Source: Lucinisca nassula
Lineage: Eukaryota > Mollusca > Bivalvia > Lucinida > Lucinidae
Direction of reading: 5' to 3'
Assembly: GCA_963580285.1 (NCBI GenBank)
Contig: CAUZLF010000722.1
Location: 1 to 64,000 of the forward strand
Length of the DNA stretch: 64,000 nucleotides
Shown here: one piece after another, positions 1 to 10,530 of the stretch
How the letters are laid out: every line of letters begins with the position of its first letter
Position numbering within the stretch: the stretch's first letter is position 1
Position numbers and translations under genes: made by a program
Notes under the pieces: model-generated
Seen by the model: the letters and a program-made list of their open reading frames with translations, nothing else
Databases searched by the model: none
What the model was told of the DNA's origin: nothing

Positions 1-822
1 AGACCAGATTGGAAACTAGGCAGATCCTGAACCTGCCTAGGCAGATCCGGAATCTGCCTAGTCCAAATTAGAATTCTAATTTGGTCTAGGCCAGATTAGA
101 ATCCTAATTTGGTCCAGGCAGATCCAGAATCTGTCTAGGCCAAACTAGAATTCCAGTTTGGCTAGGCAGATTCTGGATCTGTCTAGACCAAACTAGAATC
201 TATTTGTTTACCGGTAAGTTAAATGTTTGGACTGGATATTCATAATTATATGTCGTAAATGTATATTTATTCATTCAGTATTTTTATGGTAGTTGGATGC
301 AAGTCTTATTTGTGTGTAAAAAAAATACCCCCACCCCCCCACACAAACCAATTTTTTTTTCGATTATGTTTTAAAAAGTAAATAAAATGGCTTATTTCAA
401 TAATTGAAATCAATACACAGTATTTATCTTCTGTTATTATTTGTATTGGGGACCAATTGCCCATCTGGCACACATAATAAGATGTGAAAGACAATAAATC
501 AAATATTATAAGATTATAAGAACAAATTCATGAGGTACAAATTTTAGGTATTCTTACCTTTGGTGATCTTTGTAGTAAAAAAAAGAAATAATGAAAAAAA
601 AAATAAACAGGTTGTTTTTTGTTTTTGCTTTTTTTTTCTTTGTGGGGTGGGGTTGGGGGTGTCACATTTTTAAGGATTCCTATTTGGTCTAGGCAGATCC
701 AGAATCTGCCTAGCCAGATTGGAATTCCTATCTGGCCTAGACAGATTCTGGATCTGCCTGGACCAAATCAGAATTCTAATCTGGCCTAGGCAGATTCCGG
801 ATCTGCCTAGATTCCAATCTGG
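1..822. repeat. Palindrome-array element, left end outside the window
   Basis: Two arrays (1-200 and 681-822) are built from two alternating palindromes: one reads like AGGCAGATCCGGAATCTGCC, the other like CCAAATTAGAATTCTAATTT. They flank a ~480-bp spacer with a C-rich stretch at 327-345 and a matching G-rich stretch at 641-661, so the whole is roughly symmetrical. Each unit is its own inverted repeat. No coding capacity is visible. The array reaches base 1, so the left terminus and any TSD cannot be seen. It is probably a fold-back or satellite-bearing transposon. Confidence 0.7.
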
Positions 823-1070
823 CCAATGACATATCCATAAGAACCGCCTCGCTGCTAATGGATACCCACAAAATGGTGTATATGAAGAAATAAAGAAAAC
901 TTTGCTTCAGTTATCAAAAATGCTAAGCCTATCTGTTGCTATGACTTGGACAGTATATGGGTTAATATCCATACATTCAGCACACAGTGAGAACTCTGTC
1001 AAGACTGCGAGGAGCCGTTCATAATGTGCTGAACAGTCTATATTTTACTCAACTTTACTGCGCGCAATTT
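823..1070. other. Intergenic, no gene; degenerate GCCTC palindrome
   Basis: No reading frame or splice pair is supported here. At 838-868 there is a decayed relative of the AGAACCGCCTC palindrome that appears intact at 16213-16285 and 59661-59720. Confidence 0.4.
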
Positions 1071-1371
1071 TGCCGCCGCCCATCGGGAATTGGAGAAATA
1101 GATTGGATTGCATGTTGCTTTCACACAGAGTGCTGAAACCGACGGCATGCATGAGTACTGGTAAACCGCTTAGAAGATTAAGCCTGCCCAGGCAAAGTGG
1201 TGCGAGTCGAACCGTACATGCTTATAAACCTTATTGGTTTCATTGGGCGGCCGGGCTTGAGATGTCATTTCATCTCAATGTCGAGTAAAAGTCCCACAAA
1301 ATTGGAAACAACGTCTCCAAAATGACACGAATAGTGTTAACGGGGACGGTTAAACCTCAAAACAAACAAAC
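1071..1371 (+). mobile_element. SINE-A copy, near full length
   Basis: The head resembles GCCCATCGGGGCTTGAAGAAA, followed by the TGCTTCCACGCAGAGCTGAA block, the AAGCCTGCCCAGGCAAAG block, the CATTTCATCTCAATGTCG hairpin, and a tail ending in GTTAAACCTCAAA plus (CAAA)n. The same 300-bp consensus recurs more than a dozen times in the window. The 72-codon frame inside it is accidental. Confidence 0.8.
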
Positions 1372-2242
1372 TGCGCACAATTATTGTTCAGCACCTGATC
1401 TAGGTTTTCACAGTTTACAAAATGTTTAACGATTCGTGGAATGAATCTTGGGTGGTCTGAATTGCAGAATTCATACAGCATCTCTAATAGAACAAACAAA
1501 AGTCTGAAGAGTATGTAATAAGATGAAATTGAAAATAGAAATCTATTGTATTTTGGAAGAATGTAATAAGATGAAACTAAAAATAGAAATTTATTGTATT
1601 TCAATAAAAAGAGAAGAGGAGTTTGTCGTTATTTTAAAATCTGATGCTTGCCTCCCCTCTTGTTTGTCATCTTAGACAAGAAATCTGCCCTGAAAGCTAT
1701 GCCGCGCCTGTTCCATGAAATGTAGATCAAGGTCAAACATAAATGCCTGTAGAAAAGTTGTCAACAGTGGATGCAAGTTTGTACCAAGTATCATTTTATA
1801 GTAATTGAGAAATGAACTTGAACATTTGGGAGGAATGAGAGGTTGCAAAGACAGTGAACCATTAAATAAAGGTCAAGGTCAAATATGATGCTTGCCTAGA
1901 TAGTTCTTGACAACAGGGTGAACGCTAGGGTTAACACAATGGTTCACAAAGTCAGTGAACCATGAAATGTAGGTGATCAATGTAGATGCTAATATTTAGA
2001 GCTTGTACCAGGTATCGAATTTTTTCTTGCAAAAGTTTCCTCTCACATTAGTGTGAATGCTTGACTAACGGTCATATCGCGCCATGCTCAAAGCAGACAT
2101 GACAAAAATGAGACTTTGCATTCGACATATGCATCTAGTGAAATCTCAGATCAGTCAGCGCTTTGTGCAGACTATTCTGAGTTTTCACTGGACTATTTTT
2201 TATGCCATTTGAAGCTTCTTCAAGTGAGTGGTTATTTATTTT
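1372..2242. repeat. Degenerate tandem and pearl-core-like sequence, no gene
   Basis: A ~46-bp unit containing GTAATAAGATGAAA is repeated at about 1517-1602. From about 1690 to 2060 there are loosely repeated 'AAGGTCAAGGTCAAA' and 'GTGAACCATGAAATGTAG' blocks, like the cores of the pearl-like elements elsewhere. No termini can be assigned. Confidence 0.4.
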
Positions 2243-2517
2243 TTGTTTGATTTGAGATGTAAGGTCCTCGCCAACACTATTCCGGTAAGTGTTGGAGACG
2301 TTACTTCAAATTTTGTGGGACTTCTACTCGACATTGAGATGAAATAGTATCTCAAGCCCTGTCGCCCAACGAAACCAAAATGGTTAAAATGCATTAACGG
2401 TCTGACTTGCACCACTTTGCCTGTGCAGACTTACACCTTCTTGGCGGTTTACCTGTATTCATTTGCGGTTAGTTTCATCCAATGCAGTCAAACCTATTTC
2501 TCCAAGCCTCAATGTGA
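2243..2517 (-). mobile_element. SINE-A copy, diverged
   Basis: Reverse-strand SINE-A. The (CAAA)n tail is at the left, and the GACATTGAGATGAAAT hairpin and the CACCACTTTGCCTGTGCAG block are recognisable. It is more diverged than the 59251 copy. Confidence 0.75.
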
Positions 2518-2559
2518 TGTTTACCGCTATTGACAAAAATGCGTCTCAGAATGATAATT

Positions 2560-2795
2560 GAGCCCCGCCAAGCGAATTTGTGTCTTCGAGCATTCCATCA
2601 TGACAAATTTTAACTGCGCATGCCCAGCCATTCAGAGGGGCCAGGGATATGGCTTTCTGTCTGAAGGTTCCTCTTGATTCACTGCTTGTATGAGCGAACA
2701 GCGAAGGTTCTGGCGAGACTGCGCGGATGCGCAGGCTCGCCTGAACCTTCGCTGCTCGCATAGGCGATAAGTACCAAAATCGCTTGACGGGGCCC
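2560..2795. mobile_element. 236-bp MITE, copy 1
   Basis: The ends are an imperfect ~16-bp inverted repeat (GAGCCCCGCCAAGCGA at the left; the right end read in reverse is GGGCCCCGTCAAGCGA). An internal hairpin at 2700-2765 has arms resembling GCGAACAGCGAAGGTTCTGG. A second copy of exactly 236 bp lies at 45461-45696. It has no transposase; the 83-codon minus-strand frame is fortuitous. Confidence 0.75.
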
Positions 2796-4856
2796 ATATT
2801 TTAGTACAGTTTGAACAGTATTTTAGTTCAGCCTGTCTACCTATACGAAAAAAAAAGAAAAAAACATAACCAAGACATGTTCAAGTGCTCACAGCGAGAA
2901 ATCAAGATGGTCAACATATGGTGAGACGGATACCGTTCGGGAGGGCCTTTCTTTCTGACACACTTGATATGCCTTTGTTCTTCCTGAGTAGCTTTTTTTT
3001 TACCTTCAGTCAACCCGCTTTAAACCAACATTCGATATAAGGACAAAACTCATTATAACGAAATTTCAATTGAATGAATCTTTGGCTCAAAAGGGGGTGG
3101 AATACTACAGATAATCGCCGATATTGTATTTAATACTCTAAGAAACAAAAATGGATAGAATTGCCTCGACGATGCGAGGCGGTTCTAAAATATCCACATT
3201 TGTTTCTTGGAGTAATTAATGGAAAAGACCCATAAATATATATTATTTTATTCCTTATTTGGATTGTTTAAAGCGGCAAAGACCAAATGTTATTGAACAT
3301 ATACTGAGACAAAAAAGTGCCTATACATAAGATTCCTTCTGTTACCATAGTTACTGCAAATGAAAAAAAAAACAAAATTGGTTTTGTTTTAGTTAGAAGA
3401 TACATTTTACCATGTAAAAGCCCAAACTGTTTTTTTTTGTTTATGTAAACACGCCAGCCAGGACTACTGTTTTAAACACCAAGGGGTAACACTGCGACAA
3501 TTTCGCAGAATAAATCATTACAAAGGCCAAGATTTAACACCATTAAAATTACACTTAGCACAAGATTTCTAAAATTTGATACATGTAACCTTTTATGAGA
3601 TACCCTGTGTGTCTATTGACATCAGGTTTTGTAACTTTAGTTCCATTTGCTAAGAGAAACAGACGATCACGTACAGGCCTCCGATTCCTTGGAGTTGTGT
3701 GCAAAATGCTGCTTTCAATAGAAACTCCATAGAAATTCGAAATTGGTAGTGCTACATGCTGCATGAATTTTCTACAGTATTTCCATCATGGTTAACAGCA
3801 ATGGTGGCGACAAAGCGCTTTTTAAAGAAATTGCAAAAATTGAATGACAGGTATAGAAATAGCAACATTTTGAAAATTGCTATATTTTTAATTGAAAGGG
3901 AGATAATCTGAGAAATTCACAACTTAAAGCCTTGATTGTAGTGCAAGATCATGAGATGTTGTAAAAGTAAAGTGAGTTTCGATGATCAATGGTCATGATC
4001 TTTCATCTCAGACAAAAATGATCATCTGCGTATACCCAATGCCAAATTCCTTGCAAAACCTTTCTAGGCACATATTTCAAGACAACTCTTGAGCAGAATA
4101 GTATGGGCAAATGCAAATATATGTATTTTGTAGCTACACGTCCGATTCTTATGTTTACGGCCACGTTTAGCTAAATGGCTGCTGGATAGCTACTGGAATT
4201 TACCCGGAAGTTGGTATAGTTCCTTTTTGACAGGGTATATATTGTCTTCATACCGAGGATCCTCTGTAGTTTTGATCACAACATCTCCCATTAATACGTT
4301 TCCTTTTTTGTCTGTTTACTAGAGGACATTGCTGTGATTAAGCTAATTTGAAGGCAATTTTAACAATGTAAATAATTCAAAACATTTAATGAGAAAATAT
4401 TTCCCAGGAAAGCACTTAAGAATAGATTGCATTTGGACCAGGACGCAGTAATCCCAACAAAAATCGCATACTTGATCTAGTCTGACCCCTCATCGCCTTT
4501 CGTATGAATTGCAAATTAATCCTATCCCTGCGAGCACAAAACGTAGAGACGTCGTTGCATTGCCGTTGGTGCGACGCTTAGATAATTATTTATTATTCAT
4601 ACTTTGAAGTTCTGAACGCAAAAGCAGGAAGTATTTGCTGGGCCGTAACACGTCTTTAATGGAATAATTTCTTTATTCGGCGCTATTCTCGGTATATCAC
4701 GTAAAGCGATTTAATGTTCCAGAGGCGAAATGTTCCCTTCAGTTTTTGTTTTCTTCCCCGTTCTGTTCGCCAACTCATTGACCCGCTTAACTAATTCACC
4801 CAGATTCCTGTTAGATTTTCTTTCCACGTGTACTTAGGGGATAATTTGTATTCAAA
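2796..4856. other. No gene identified; one hairpin
   Basis: Low-complexity and unique AT-rich DNA. A hairpin at about 3140-3223 pairs CTCTAAGAAACAAAAATGGA with a downstream complement and encloses an AGAATTGCCTC..GAGGCGGTTCT core. A 69-codon minus-strand frame at 3555-3764 has no convincing splice pair or recognised homology, so I do not call it a gene. Confidence 0.4.
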
Positions 4857-4988
4857 ATTGCCATTTGGGGAGGTAAATCGGAGGTTTTACGGTCGGAAAT
4901 TTCGTTTTATGGCTACGCACCAGCGGAGCCGTAAAACTTAATTTCCGACCGTAAAACCGACGATTTACCTCCCCAAAAGACAATATCC
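4857..4988. repeat. Long inverted repeat (hairpin MITE candidate)
   Basis: Arms of about 55 bp: TTTGGGGAGGTAAATCG at the left pairs with CGATTTACCTCCCCAAAA at the right, continuing through the GGTTTTACGGTCGGAAAT / ATTTCCGACCGTAAAACC segments. A partial relative of the right terminus (TTTACTTCCCCAAATGAC) lies near 6409. Confidence 0.7.
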
Positions 4989-5249
4989 CCATTCCATTGC
5001 ACTTATTCGGTTGTTTTGCTACAAACTGTACTGTTTTTGCACAAGGCGGCAAATTGCGTAAAACCAAAATGCCAGCCAATGAAAAGCGACGTTACGCGAA
5101 TACATCGGATTTCCGACAGTATATCGCAGCATAAAATACTGTCGCAAATTTCTGACGTTATCCAATCAGACGTCGCGTTACAAACACAAGTGCATCAGAA
5201 TGGAGTTTCATGGCCTAGTCAGCACTATAACGGTCAAGCTGGCCCGTAC

Positions 5250-5395
5250 AAGCAGTTAACCAGTACATTGCACATCCCTTCGCTAGAAGCTCGAAAACTG
5301 CCTTTCTTGAATCAGCGGACGGAAGGGACATTTCATAATCAACCTACACGAAATAGTGTTCCCGGATTCGGCGGCTATCTAACACACGACCGGGA
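5250..5395 (-). mobile_element. SINE-C fragment
   Basis: Matches, in reverse, the body of SINE-C at 60030-60335: TTAACCAGTACATTGCACAT, then GAAAACTGCCTTTCTTGAAT and the Pol III head region, which is badly decayed. Coding frames crossing it are chance. Confidence 0.5.
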
Positions 5396-5484
5396 CGCGC
5401 ACCCGACAGAATCACGGAAGCCAAACTCTTCTGAAACATGAACTTATATGCCATGAAATATCAGTCGGTACCTTAGTGTGACTG

Positions 5485-5752
5485 GCTGCATGATGCTTCC
5501 ACGCAGAGCTGAATCCGGCCCGCACACTAGTACTGGTAAACCGCTTAGAGGATCTAAGCCTGTCCAGGAACCACGGTGCGAGGCGGACCGTCCATGCTTA
5601 TAAACCCTATTGGTTTCATTGGGCGACAGGGCTTGAGAAGCCACTTCATCTCAATGTCGGTAAAAGTCCCACAAAATTGGAAGCAACGTCTCCATAATGA
5701 CCTTTACAGTGTTGACGGGACGTTAAACCTCAAATCAAACAAACAAACAAAA
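5485..5752 (+). mobile_element. SINE-A copy, 5'-truncated, 14-bp TSD
   Basis: Begins inside the SINE-A consensus at GCTGCATGATGCTTCCACGC and ends in (CAAA)n. It is flanked by a perfect 14-bp direct repeat, CCTTAGTGTGACTG, at 5471-5484 and 5753-5766. This shows that SINE-A moves by target-primed reverse transcription and gives the exact boundaries of this copy. Confidence 0.9.
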
Positions 5753-5931
5753 CCTTAGTGTGACTGATCATATTCATGAAGGTCGCGTGTTCAATCTAAG
5801 TACTGGTTAACCGATTAGAGGGTCTAAGCCTGTCCAGAAGGCCTGGAGGGTACTGTCGGTAACATATCCCTAGCTGTTCACTGGACACACTCACAATCAC
5901 TAGCAATTTCAATGGATTTACTAAAACTTAC

Positions 5932-6047
5932 CTTAAAACTGTCTAGGGCACTGAGAGTAAGCTGGTAGCCCTCTGGCGAGTAGACACATAGGGCGGACAG
6001 GAGTTCGAATACTTGCTTCTTGACCATAACATTGTTGGTATCCAGAG
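5932..6047 (-). CDS. INF2: Inverted formin-2-like, exon 2 (FH3 region)
   Basis: Read on the minus strand, a T-rich tract ending TTTCCGCAG gives the acceptor, and AAG followed by GTAAGTTTT gives the donor. The exon is 116 nt: two bases completing a codon, then 38 codons. It contains [16 protein letters not shown] and [15 protein letters not shown], which closely match the armadillo-type FH3 (diaphanous-inhibitory) region of INF2-type formins. Exon 1 at 33493-33952 ends in phase 1 and this exon starts with the two bases that complete an alanine codon, so the reading frame joins exactly. The exon ends in phase 0; the next exon must lie left of the window. FH3 regulates the actin-assembling FH2 domain by autoinhibition (family knowledge). 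Flanked closely by SINEs. Confidence 0.88.
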
Positions 6048-6069
6048 CTGCGGAAAAAAAAACAATTAA

Positions 6070-6342
6070 TGCAATATGCTCATCAAGACCAGTACATATA
6101 AGTCGGGTCTATACCTGCCGGGGTCGGCAATATTCTCTTTTGGAGATTGATCATGAAATCTTTTCTACGGTCTTTAACTCCCTCCCGCTGATCCAAGAAG
6201 GGCAGTTGTCAGTTTCTTGCGAAAGAATGTGCACTGTACTTATAAGCCTATCCAGGAAAAGTGTGGATAGGTAAACTGACCTGGTCAAAAATGACCTAAA
6301 TAGTGTCGACAGGGCCGTTAAACTCCAAACGAAATAGAAACA
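6070..6342 (+). mobile_element. SINE-C copy
   Basis: Starts in a tRNA-like head remnant (GGGTCTATACCTGCCGGGG), then GATTGATCATGAAATC and AAGAAGGGCAGTTGTCAGTT, and ends TGACCTAAATAGTGT..GCCGTTAAACTCCAAACG. The 3' end resembles that of SINE-A. Related copies: 60030-60335 (-), 41600-41770, 12440-12560, 5250-5395. Confidence 0.65.
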
Positions 6343-6568
6343 TTTAAGTCGGGGATAGGTCGGTTCATGAGAAAAGGGATCTTATCAGGCGAACAACAAT
6401 TTACTTCCCCAAATGACAATTTCCCTAAGTATATGACAAATACACAACCATACACACTTTTTTAACATTGCTGAAAAAACAGGAATGTTTGCAATCGCTC
6501 CAGACAAGAAGCAGTACAAGATAAGTTTGGATAAGTTTCTTAATTCGCCATATACTGCTGGTACAGTA

Positions 6569-7205
6569 TGTGTGTGACCCCCGCCAATAGGGGCTTGAAG
6601 AAATATACGGGCTGCACGATGCTTCCACGCAGAGCTGAATCCGGCCCGCACACTAGTACTGGTAAACCGCTTAGAGGATCTAAGCCTGTCCAGAAACCGC
6701 GGTGCGAGGCGGACCGTCCATGCTAATAAACCTTATTGGTTTCATTGGGCGACAGTGCTTGAGATGTCTTTCATCTCAATGTCGGGTAAAAGTCCCATAA
6801 AATTGGAAGCAACGTCTCCAAAATGACCTTTACAGTGTTGACGGGGACGTTAAACCTCAAATCAAACAAACAAATGTGTGTGTGAATTCGGGTTTAACGT
6901 CGCTTTCAACAATTTTTTCAGTCATATCACGACTGTGTCTGGTTGCGACAGGGAGCTCAATGCTCACTTTTATAGTGCTGCCTCACTGAAGTATCATGTC
7001 TTAGACACATAACGTGATACCACATCCAGTCACATTATCCTGACACTGGGTCGACCAGTCCTAGCCTTACCCCGTAAATCTGAGTGCCAAGCGAGGAGCA
7101 GCTAGTACCATTTTTAACGACTTTGGTATGTCGCGGCCTGGGATCGAACCCGTGACCTCCCGTTCCCCGCAGCGGACACTCTACCAACTGAGCTATCGGG
7201 CCCGG
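6569..7205 (-). mobile_element. SINE-D, tRNA-derived, 13-bp TSD, carrying a nested SINE-A
   Basis: On the minus strand the head reads GGGCCCGATAGCTCAGTTGG, a tRNA A box, and GGGTTCGATCCCAGG, a B box. The body ends TTGTTGAAAGCGACGTTAAAC followed by a (CA)n-type tail. The target-site duplication is TGCTGGTACAGTA at 6556-6568 and 7206-7218, perfect over 13 bp. A SINE-A (6578-6874) sits inside the (CA)n tail. The target was the left end of a MITE-C. Confidence 0.85.
6578..6874 (+). mobile_element. SINE-A copy inserted in the SINE-D tail
   Basis: Near full length, from CCCCCGCCAATAGGGGCTTG to the (CAAA)n tail. Flanked by TGTGTGTGA-type repeats, consistent with insertion into the (TG)n tail of SINE-D. 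The TSD is less certain because the target is itself a repeat. Confidence 0.8.
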
Positions 7206-7213
7206 TGCTGGTA

Positions 7214-7418
7214 CAGTAAAATTCCGCTATTAAAACCACCTAAAGTTAAGACTAATTCTGCTATAAAAAGCTTATTTAGAAGGGTGCAGTTATTTTTTCT
7301 TCGTGTTTTCTGCACTCAATTCCTCCGGTCAGGGACCGCCTTTGTGACTGTTCAAAAGTGGTCTTAAAGACCACTTTTGAACAGCCCCTAAGGTGGTCTT
7401 TAGATAGGCATTTTACTG
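7214..7418. mobile_element. MITE-C, TA target, left end interrupted
   Basis: Terminal inverted repeats CAGTAAAATTCCGCTATTAA / complement of TTAGATAGGCATTTTACTG, with TA on both sides (7212-7213, 7419-7420). An internal 40-bp palindrome reads TTCAAAAGTGGTCTTAAAGA and its complement. The termini and TA target suggest a Tc1/mariner/pogo-type non-autonomous element. The original left end was split by SINE-D, whose TSD includes it. Confidence 0.75.
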
Positions 7419-7639
7419 TACTTCTTAGAATCGCAGTCGCCTGGAAAAAGTAAATGTCCCAAAGCCCCGAGGAACCTTAGTAACGGAGAAATTTCACTCG
7501 AAATTCACGGATCTCCTGCCTCATCATACATGATCCAGCTAATGTTTTCTTCCATTGCTATATGTTGGGCAAGTCCATTTGTCACATAAGGGGTGTGAGG
7601 CCTTTTTTTCATTTTTATTCTATTTTTGACTCAGTGAAA

Positions 7640-7716
7640 ATTCTGTTAGCAAATAGTGCAGGCCCCTATCAGACGCCGCGTTCTGTGGCGTCTGATCTGG
7701 GCCTGCACTGTTTGCC
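7640..7716. repeat. Hairpin-H copy
   Basis: AGCAAATAGTGCAGGCCCC..ATCAGACGCCGCG pairs with GGCGTCTGATCTGGGCCTGCACTGTTTGCC. Related hairpins lie at 16885, 20600, 36590, 41270, 54975, 55523 and 63268. Confidence 0.75.
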
Positions 7717-7987
7717 AAGGTACCCCTTTAGGGTTTTCCCGCATTCAATGGTTCAATTAATTTTTCGGTTTAAATGTACTGACAGGCATAAAACAAGCGT
7801 TTGAATTTGTTTTACGCGACGACTAGACAACCCGTTTCTCTCAGTAATGACGTTGGTACCTTATTAGCCACATATAGACTACGTCAACAGAAAATGATTC
7901 TTGGAACATATGTCACCAGTATAGACCCTAAACAGCCAGCACTCAAACGCAGAATAGAGCCTTACGACTCTGCATGGTCAGTGGTCG

Positions 7988-8066
7988 TTAATATACCACA
8001 CAGCGAAGACTGAGATCAGCATGTGCGCATGCGCGCAGGCTGATCTGAGTGTTCGCTGTGCGCCAA
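7988..8066. repeat. GC-rich hairpin
   Basis: ACACAGCGAAGACTGAGATCAGC pairs imperfectly with GCTGATCTGAGTGTTCGCTGTG around a GTGCGCATGCGCGC loop. Similar GCGC-centred hairpins occur at 9935-9965 and 54425-54490. Confidence 0.6.
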
Positions 8067-8578
8067 AATCAAAAGACGCATTTTCGTCTGTTGCGTCTCA
8101 AAATACAGATTTTTTTTTTTTTTGTATATCTCGTTGGAGGATGAAAATATTTTTTGTAATTATGTTTCGAAAACATGTCTTTTCAACAATAAATCAACAT
8201 TATTAAAGATAATTTTACTTAGAAAACTGCCATTGTGTCTAATTACTGGTAAACTCCGTGGAATTATTCATAATCTGTGACAGTTTTGAGGGATTTCCTA
8301 TAATTTGTGCCAAGTCTGAATATATTTGAAATAAGTTTGTTATCTATTAGTTACAATAAACTATAATCAATTTTGAGCGCATGCTCAAGAAAAAGGCCAC
8401 ACCGGCATGCACAACACATCCTGCGCATTTGCGCAGTCTGATCATTGTCTTTGCAAGCCGCTTGAGTCATCCTTGGATCCTGAAACATCAAAGACGCTGA
8501 CGCTGCTGCATGTTTGCACAGCCTAGTTATATCTTTCTCTGTGCGCCCAGCCAATCGGAGCTTTGAGAAAGAGACCGG

Positions 8579-8705
8579 GCTGTAACCGACCGAACTTGCG
8601 AACGGAAAAACTGCTTAGGTCTAAGCCTGCCCAGGCAAAGAGGCGCGAGTCAGACCGCTCCTTAAACCCTAGAAGTTTCTCTAAGCGGAAATTTAATCTC
8701 AGTGA
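8579..8705 (+). mobile_element. SINE-A fragment
   Basis: CTAAGCCTGCCCAGGCAAAG and GCGAGTCAGACCG, then the TCTAAGCGGAAATTTAATCTCAGTG region, identify a diverged SINE-A. It is abutted, probably interrupted, by SINE-B at 8706. Confidence 0.6.
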
Positions 8706-8945
8706 CGTTTTTTTTTTTTTTTTGGTTTTACGGCCCTTTCAAGATTATTTCACTAATATCGAGCCGATCAGAGTTAATCAGAGGTGGGCGAAAACCGGAG
8801 TACCCGGAGAAAAACCACCTGACCTTCCGTTGCAGAACTTGGCGTCTCACGCGTGACCCGAGCGAGGCTCGAACCACAGCGACGAGAGACCTAATGATCA
8901 TAAGTTAAGAGTCAGCGCTCTTATCCGCTAGCCACGGAGGCCCGT
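8706..8945 (-). mobile_element. SINE-B copy, tRNA-derived, poly-A tail
   Basis: Read in reverse: GGGCCTCCGTGGCTAGCGGAT (A-box region), then GTGGTTCGAGCCTCGCTCGGG (B box), AACGGAAGGTCAGGTGGTTT, GAAAGGGCCGTAAAACC and poly-A. The short open frames crossing it are SINE sequence, not genes. Confidence 0.85.
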
Positions 8946-10530
8946 TATGACGGGTTTTTAACAACAACAATGATTGTAGTAAGAATTATATTACACATGT
9001 TTAAAAGTATAAATATTGTTAGTGTTATCATTATCACTATTATTATCATCACTTTGAGGTTCTGTCCATTCAAACACTAATTAACTAGTAAAATTTAGTT
9101 GCAATTTGTTGTACCGACTTAAACATCATTGCTTTCAGTGTGTTCGTGCTGTGCACCATTTTAAATTGTCTTCCTCAAAACGGAAAATAACGCCGACTGA
9201 TAAAAGGTCAACTTCAGATTTTTTTACTGCTATTATTATTTGTTGTTGATGTTGTTGTTGTTGTTTGGACAGTGAATGCATGCTTTTCACATACGCTCAC
9301 GTTCTGCCCGATCTTATTATGCTGTGCGGAGCAATTACTGGAAATACGAAATTCAACTTGATTAAATTAAAACAGACTCAAAACGACAATCACTGAAACT
9401 GAACGAAAAGATATTTCTACACTGATGTCGAAAGTTAAAGTTTTCTTTTTTTGAAAAGTAGAGCTTGCTGCAGGGAAATATTTCCGGTTAATAAATATTT
9501 GCTTAGGAGAATTACAAGAGAGCTTGCTATTTCCATAGCAAGAAAGCAATAAAAAGCGGTATTTCAATGCTGTAGGGCTGACGTCCTACTCTTAGCCTAA
9601 AAAAGGAATAATATAAAGAAACCGAGATGATCTCAATGATTCCAAACGGAATAAAAGTGTATAAATAACACTAACACTGCGAATGTTATTTTGCTTCCTT
9701 ATGAGGTCTAAATTGGAATTGTCTCTATCGACAAATGCACTCCGTCGTAAAATTGCTTTATATCAGTTTCAAATTACCATTACACGGAAGACGTCATAAG
9801 AAAACCTTTCTACGGGGTTAACGACCGGGTTAGGAACAAACCGAACTCCCCAACTACCCAGATTAGTAAACGTCTTGAAATTTTAGATATACAAATAAGA
9901 GGCATCGTGCTATCCAAACAGCGAACACAAAGGCACTGATCAGACTGCGCGCAGTCTGATCAGCACCATTGTTGTTCGAAAATGACTAAAACAGTTACTC
10001 TAATGCCAACGTTCCCATCTTCTAGAACAGACTCCAAGGACTTAAATGAGGCACAAAGGGACGCCTTTGTGGATTAAGTCCTTGTTTTTTCTTCCGCAAT
10101 TATTAGTGTGAAGCGTCTTGTTGACCGAAACAGTTTCATTAGTTTCGGTGACTTTGATATCGTATATATAGCATATACAACAGAGCTTTGACAATTAAGA
10201 CGGCGTCAATGTATATAAAGACAATAGGCATCGTCTTGTAAATAAATTTTACCATATTCTCTGTAATATGACGAACAGGCAAACTCCTATATAAAGACAA
10301 GCTTTGGGGCTGTTCAGCAGTGACCTTGTTAATTGGGGAGGTCTTAATAATGGATATGAAAATATTAGGAAATCTTAATGTTGGACTGGCAAATGGGGTT
10401 CTTTATAGTTCATATTGGGTGGTTCTAATGTACAATTTCTAGCCTTAGTGATTCAGTCGGATGCGCGCCCGACTGCTGATAAGAGGGAAAAGGAGACAGG
10501 TTCAGTGCTGTACTACAGAAAATTTCAATC
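8946..10530. other. No gene identified; two hairpins
   Basis: Mostly unique AT-rich DNA. A perfect hairpin around 9937-9963 (CTGATCAGACTGCGCGCAGTCTGATCAG) and another at 10038-10086 (AAGGACTTAAATGAGGCAC pairing with GTGGATTAAGTCCTT) are the only structures I see. No exon with both splice sites was found. Confidence 0.4.

Noticed and set aside
3555..3764. 69-codon minus-strand frame (PRNRRPVRDRLFLLANGTKV), loosely reminiscent of a doublecortin-type strand pattern
   Set aside because: No clear acceptor/donor pair, too short, and the resemblance is too weak to name a family.
5016..5441. 141-codon plus-strand frame
   Set aside because: Overlaps a hairpin edge and a reversed SINE-C fragment; composition looks random and no domain is recognisable.
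7140..7205. Possible tRNA gene (A and B boxes on the minus strand)
   Set aside because: It is the head of SINE-D: a non-tRNA body, a tail and TSDs follow. The same reasoning applies to 20025, 36030, 52785, 54584 and 60290.
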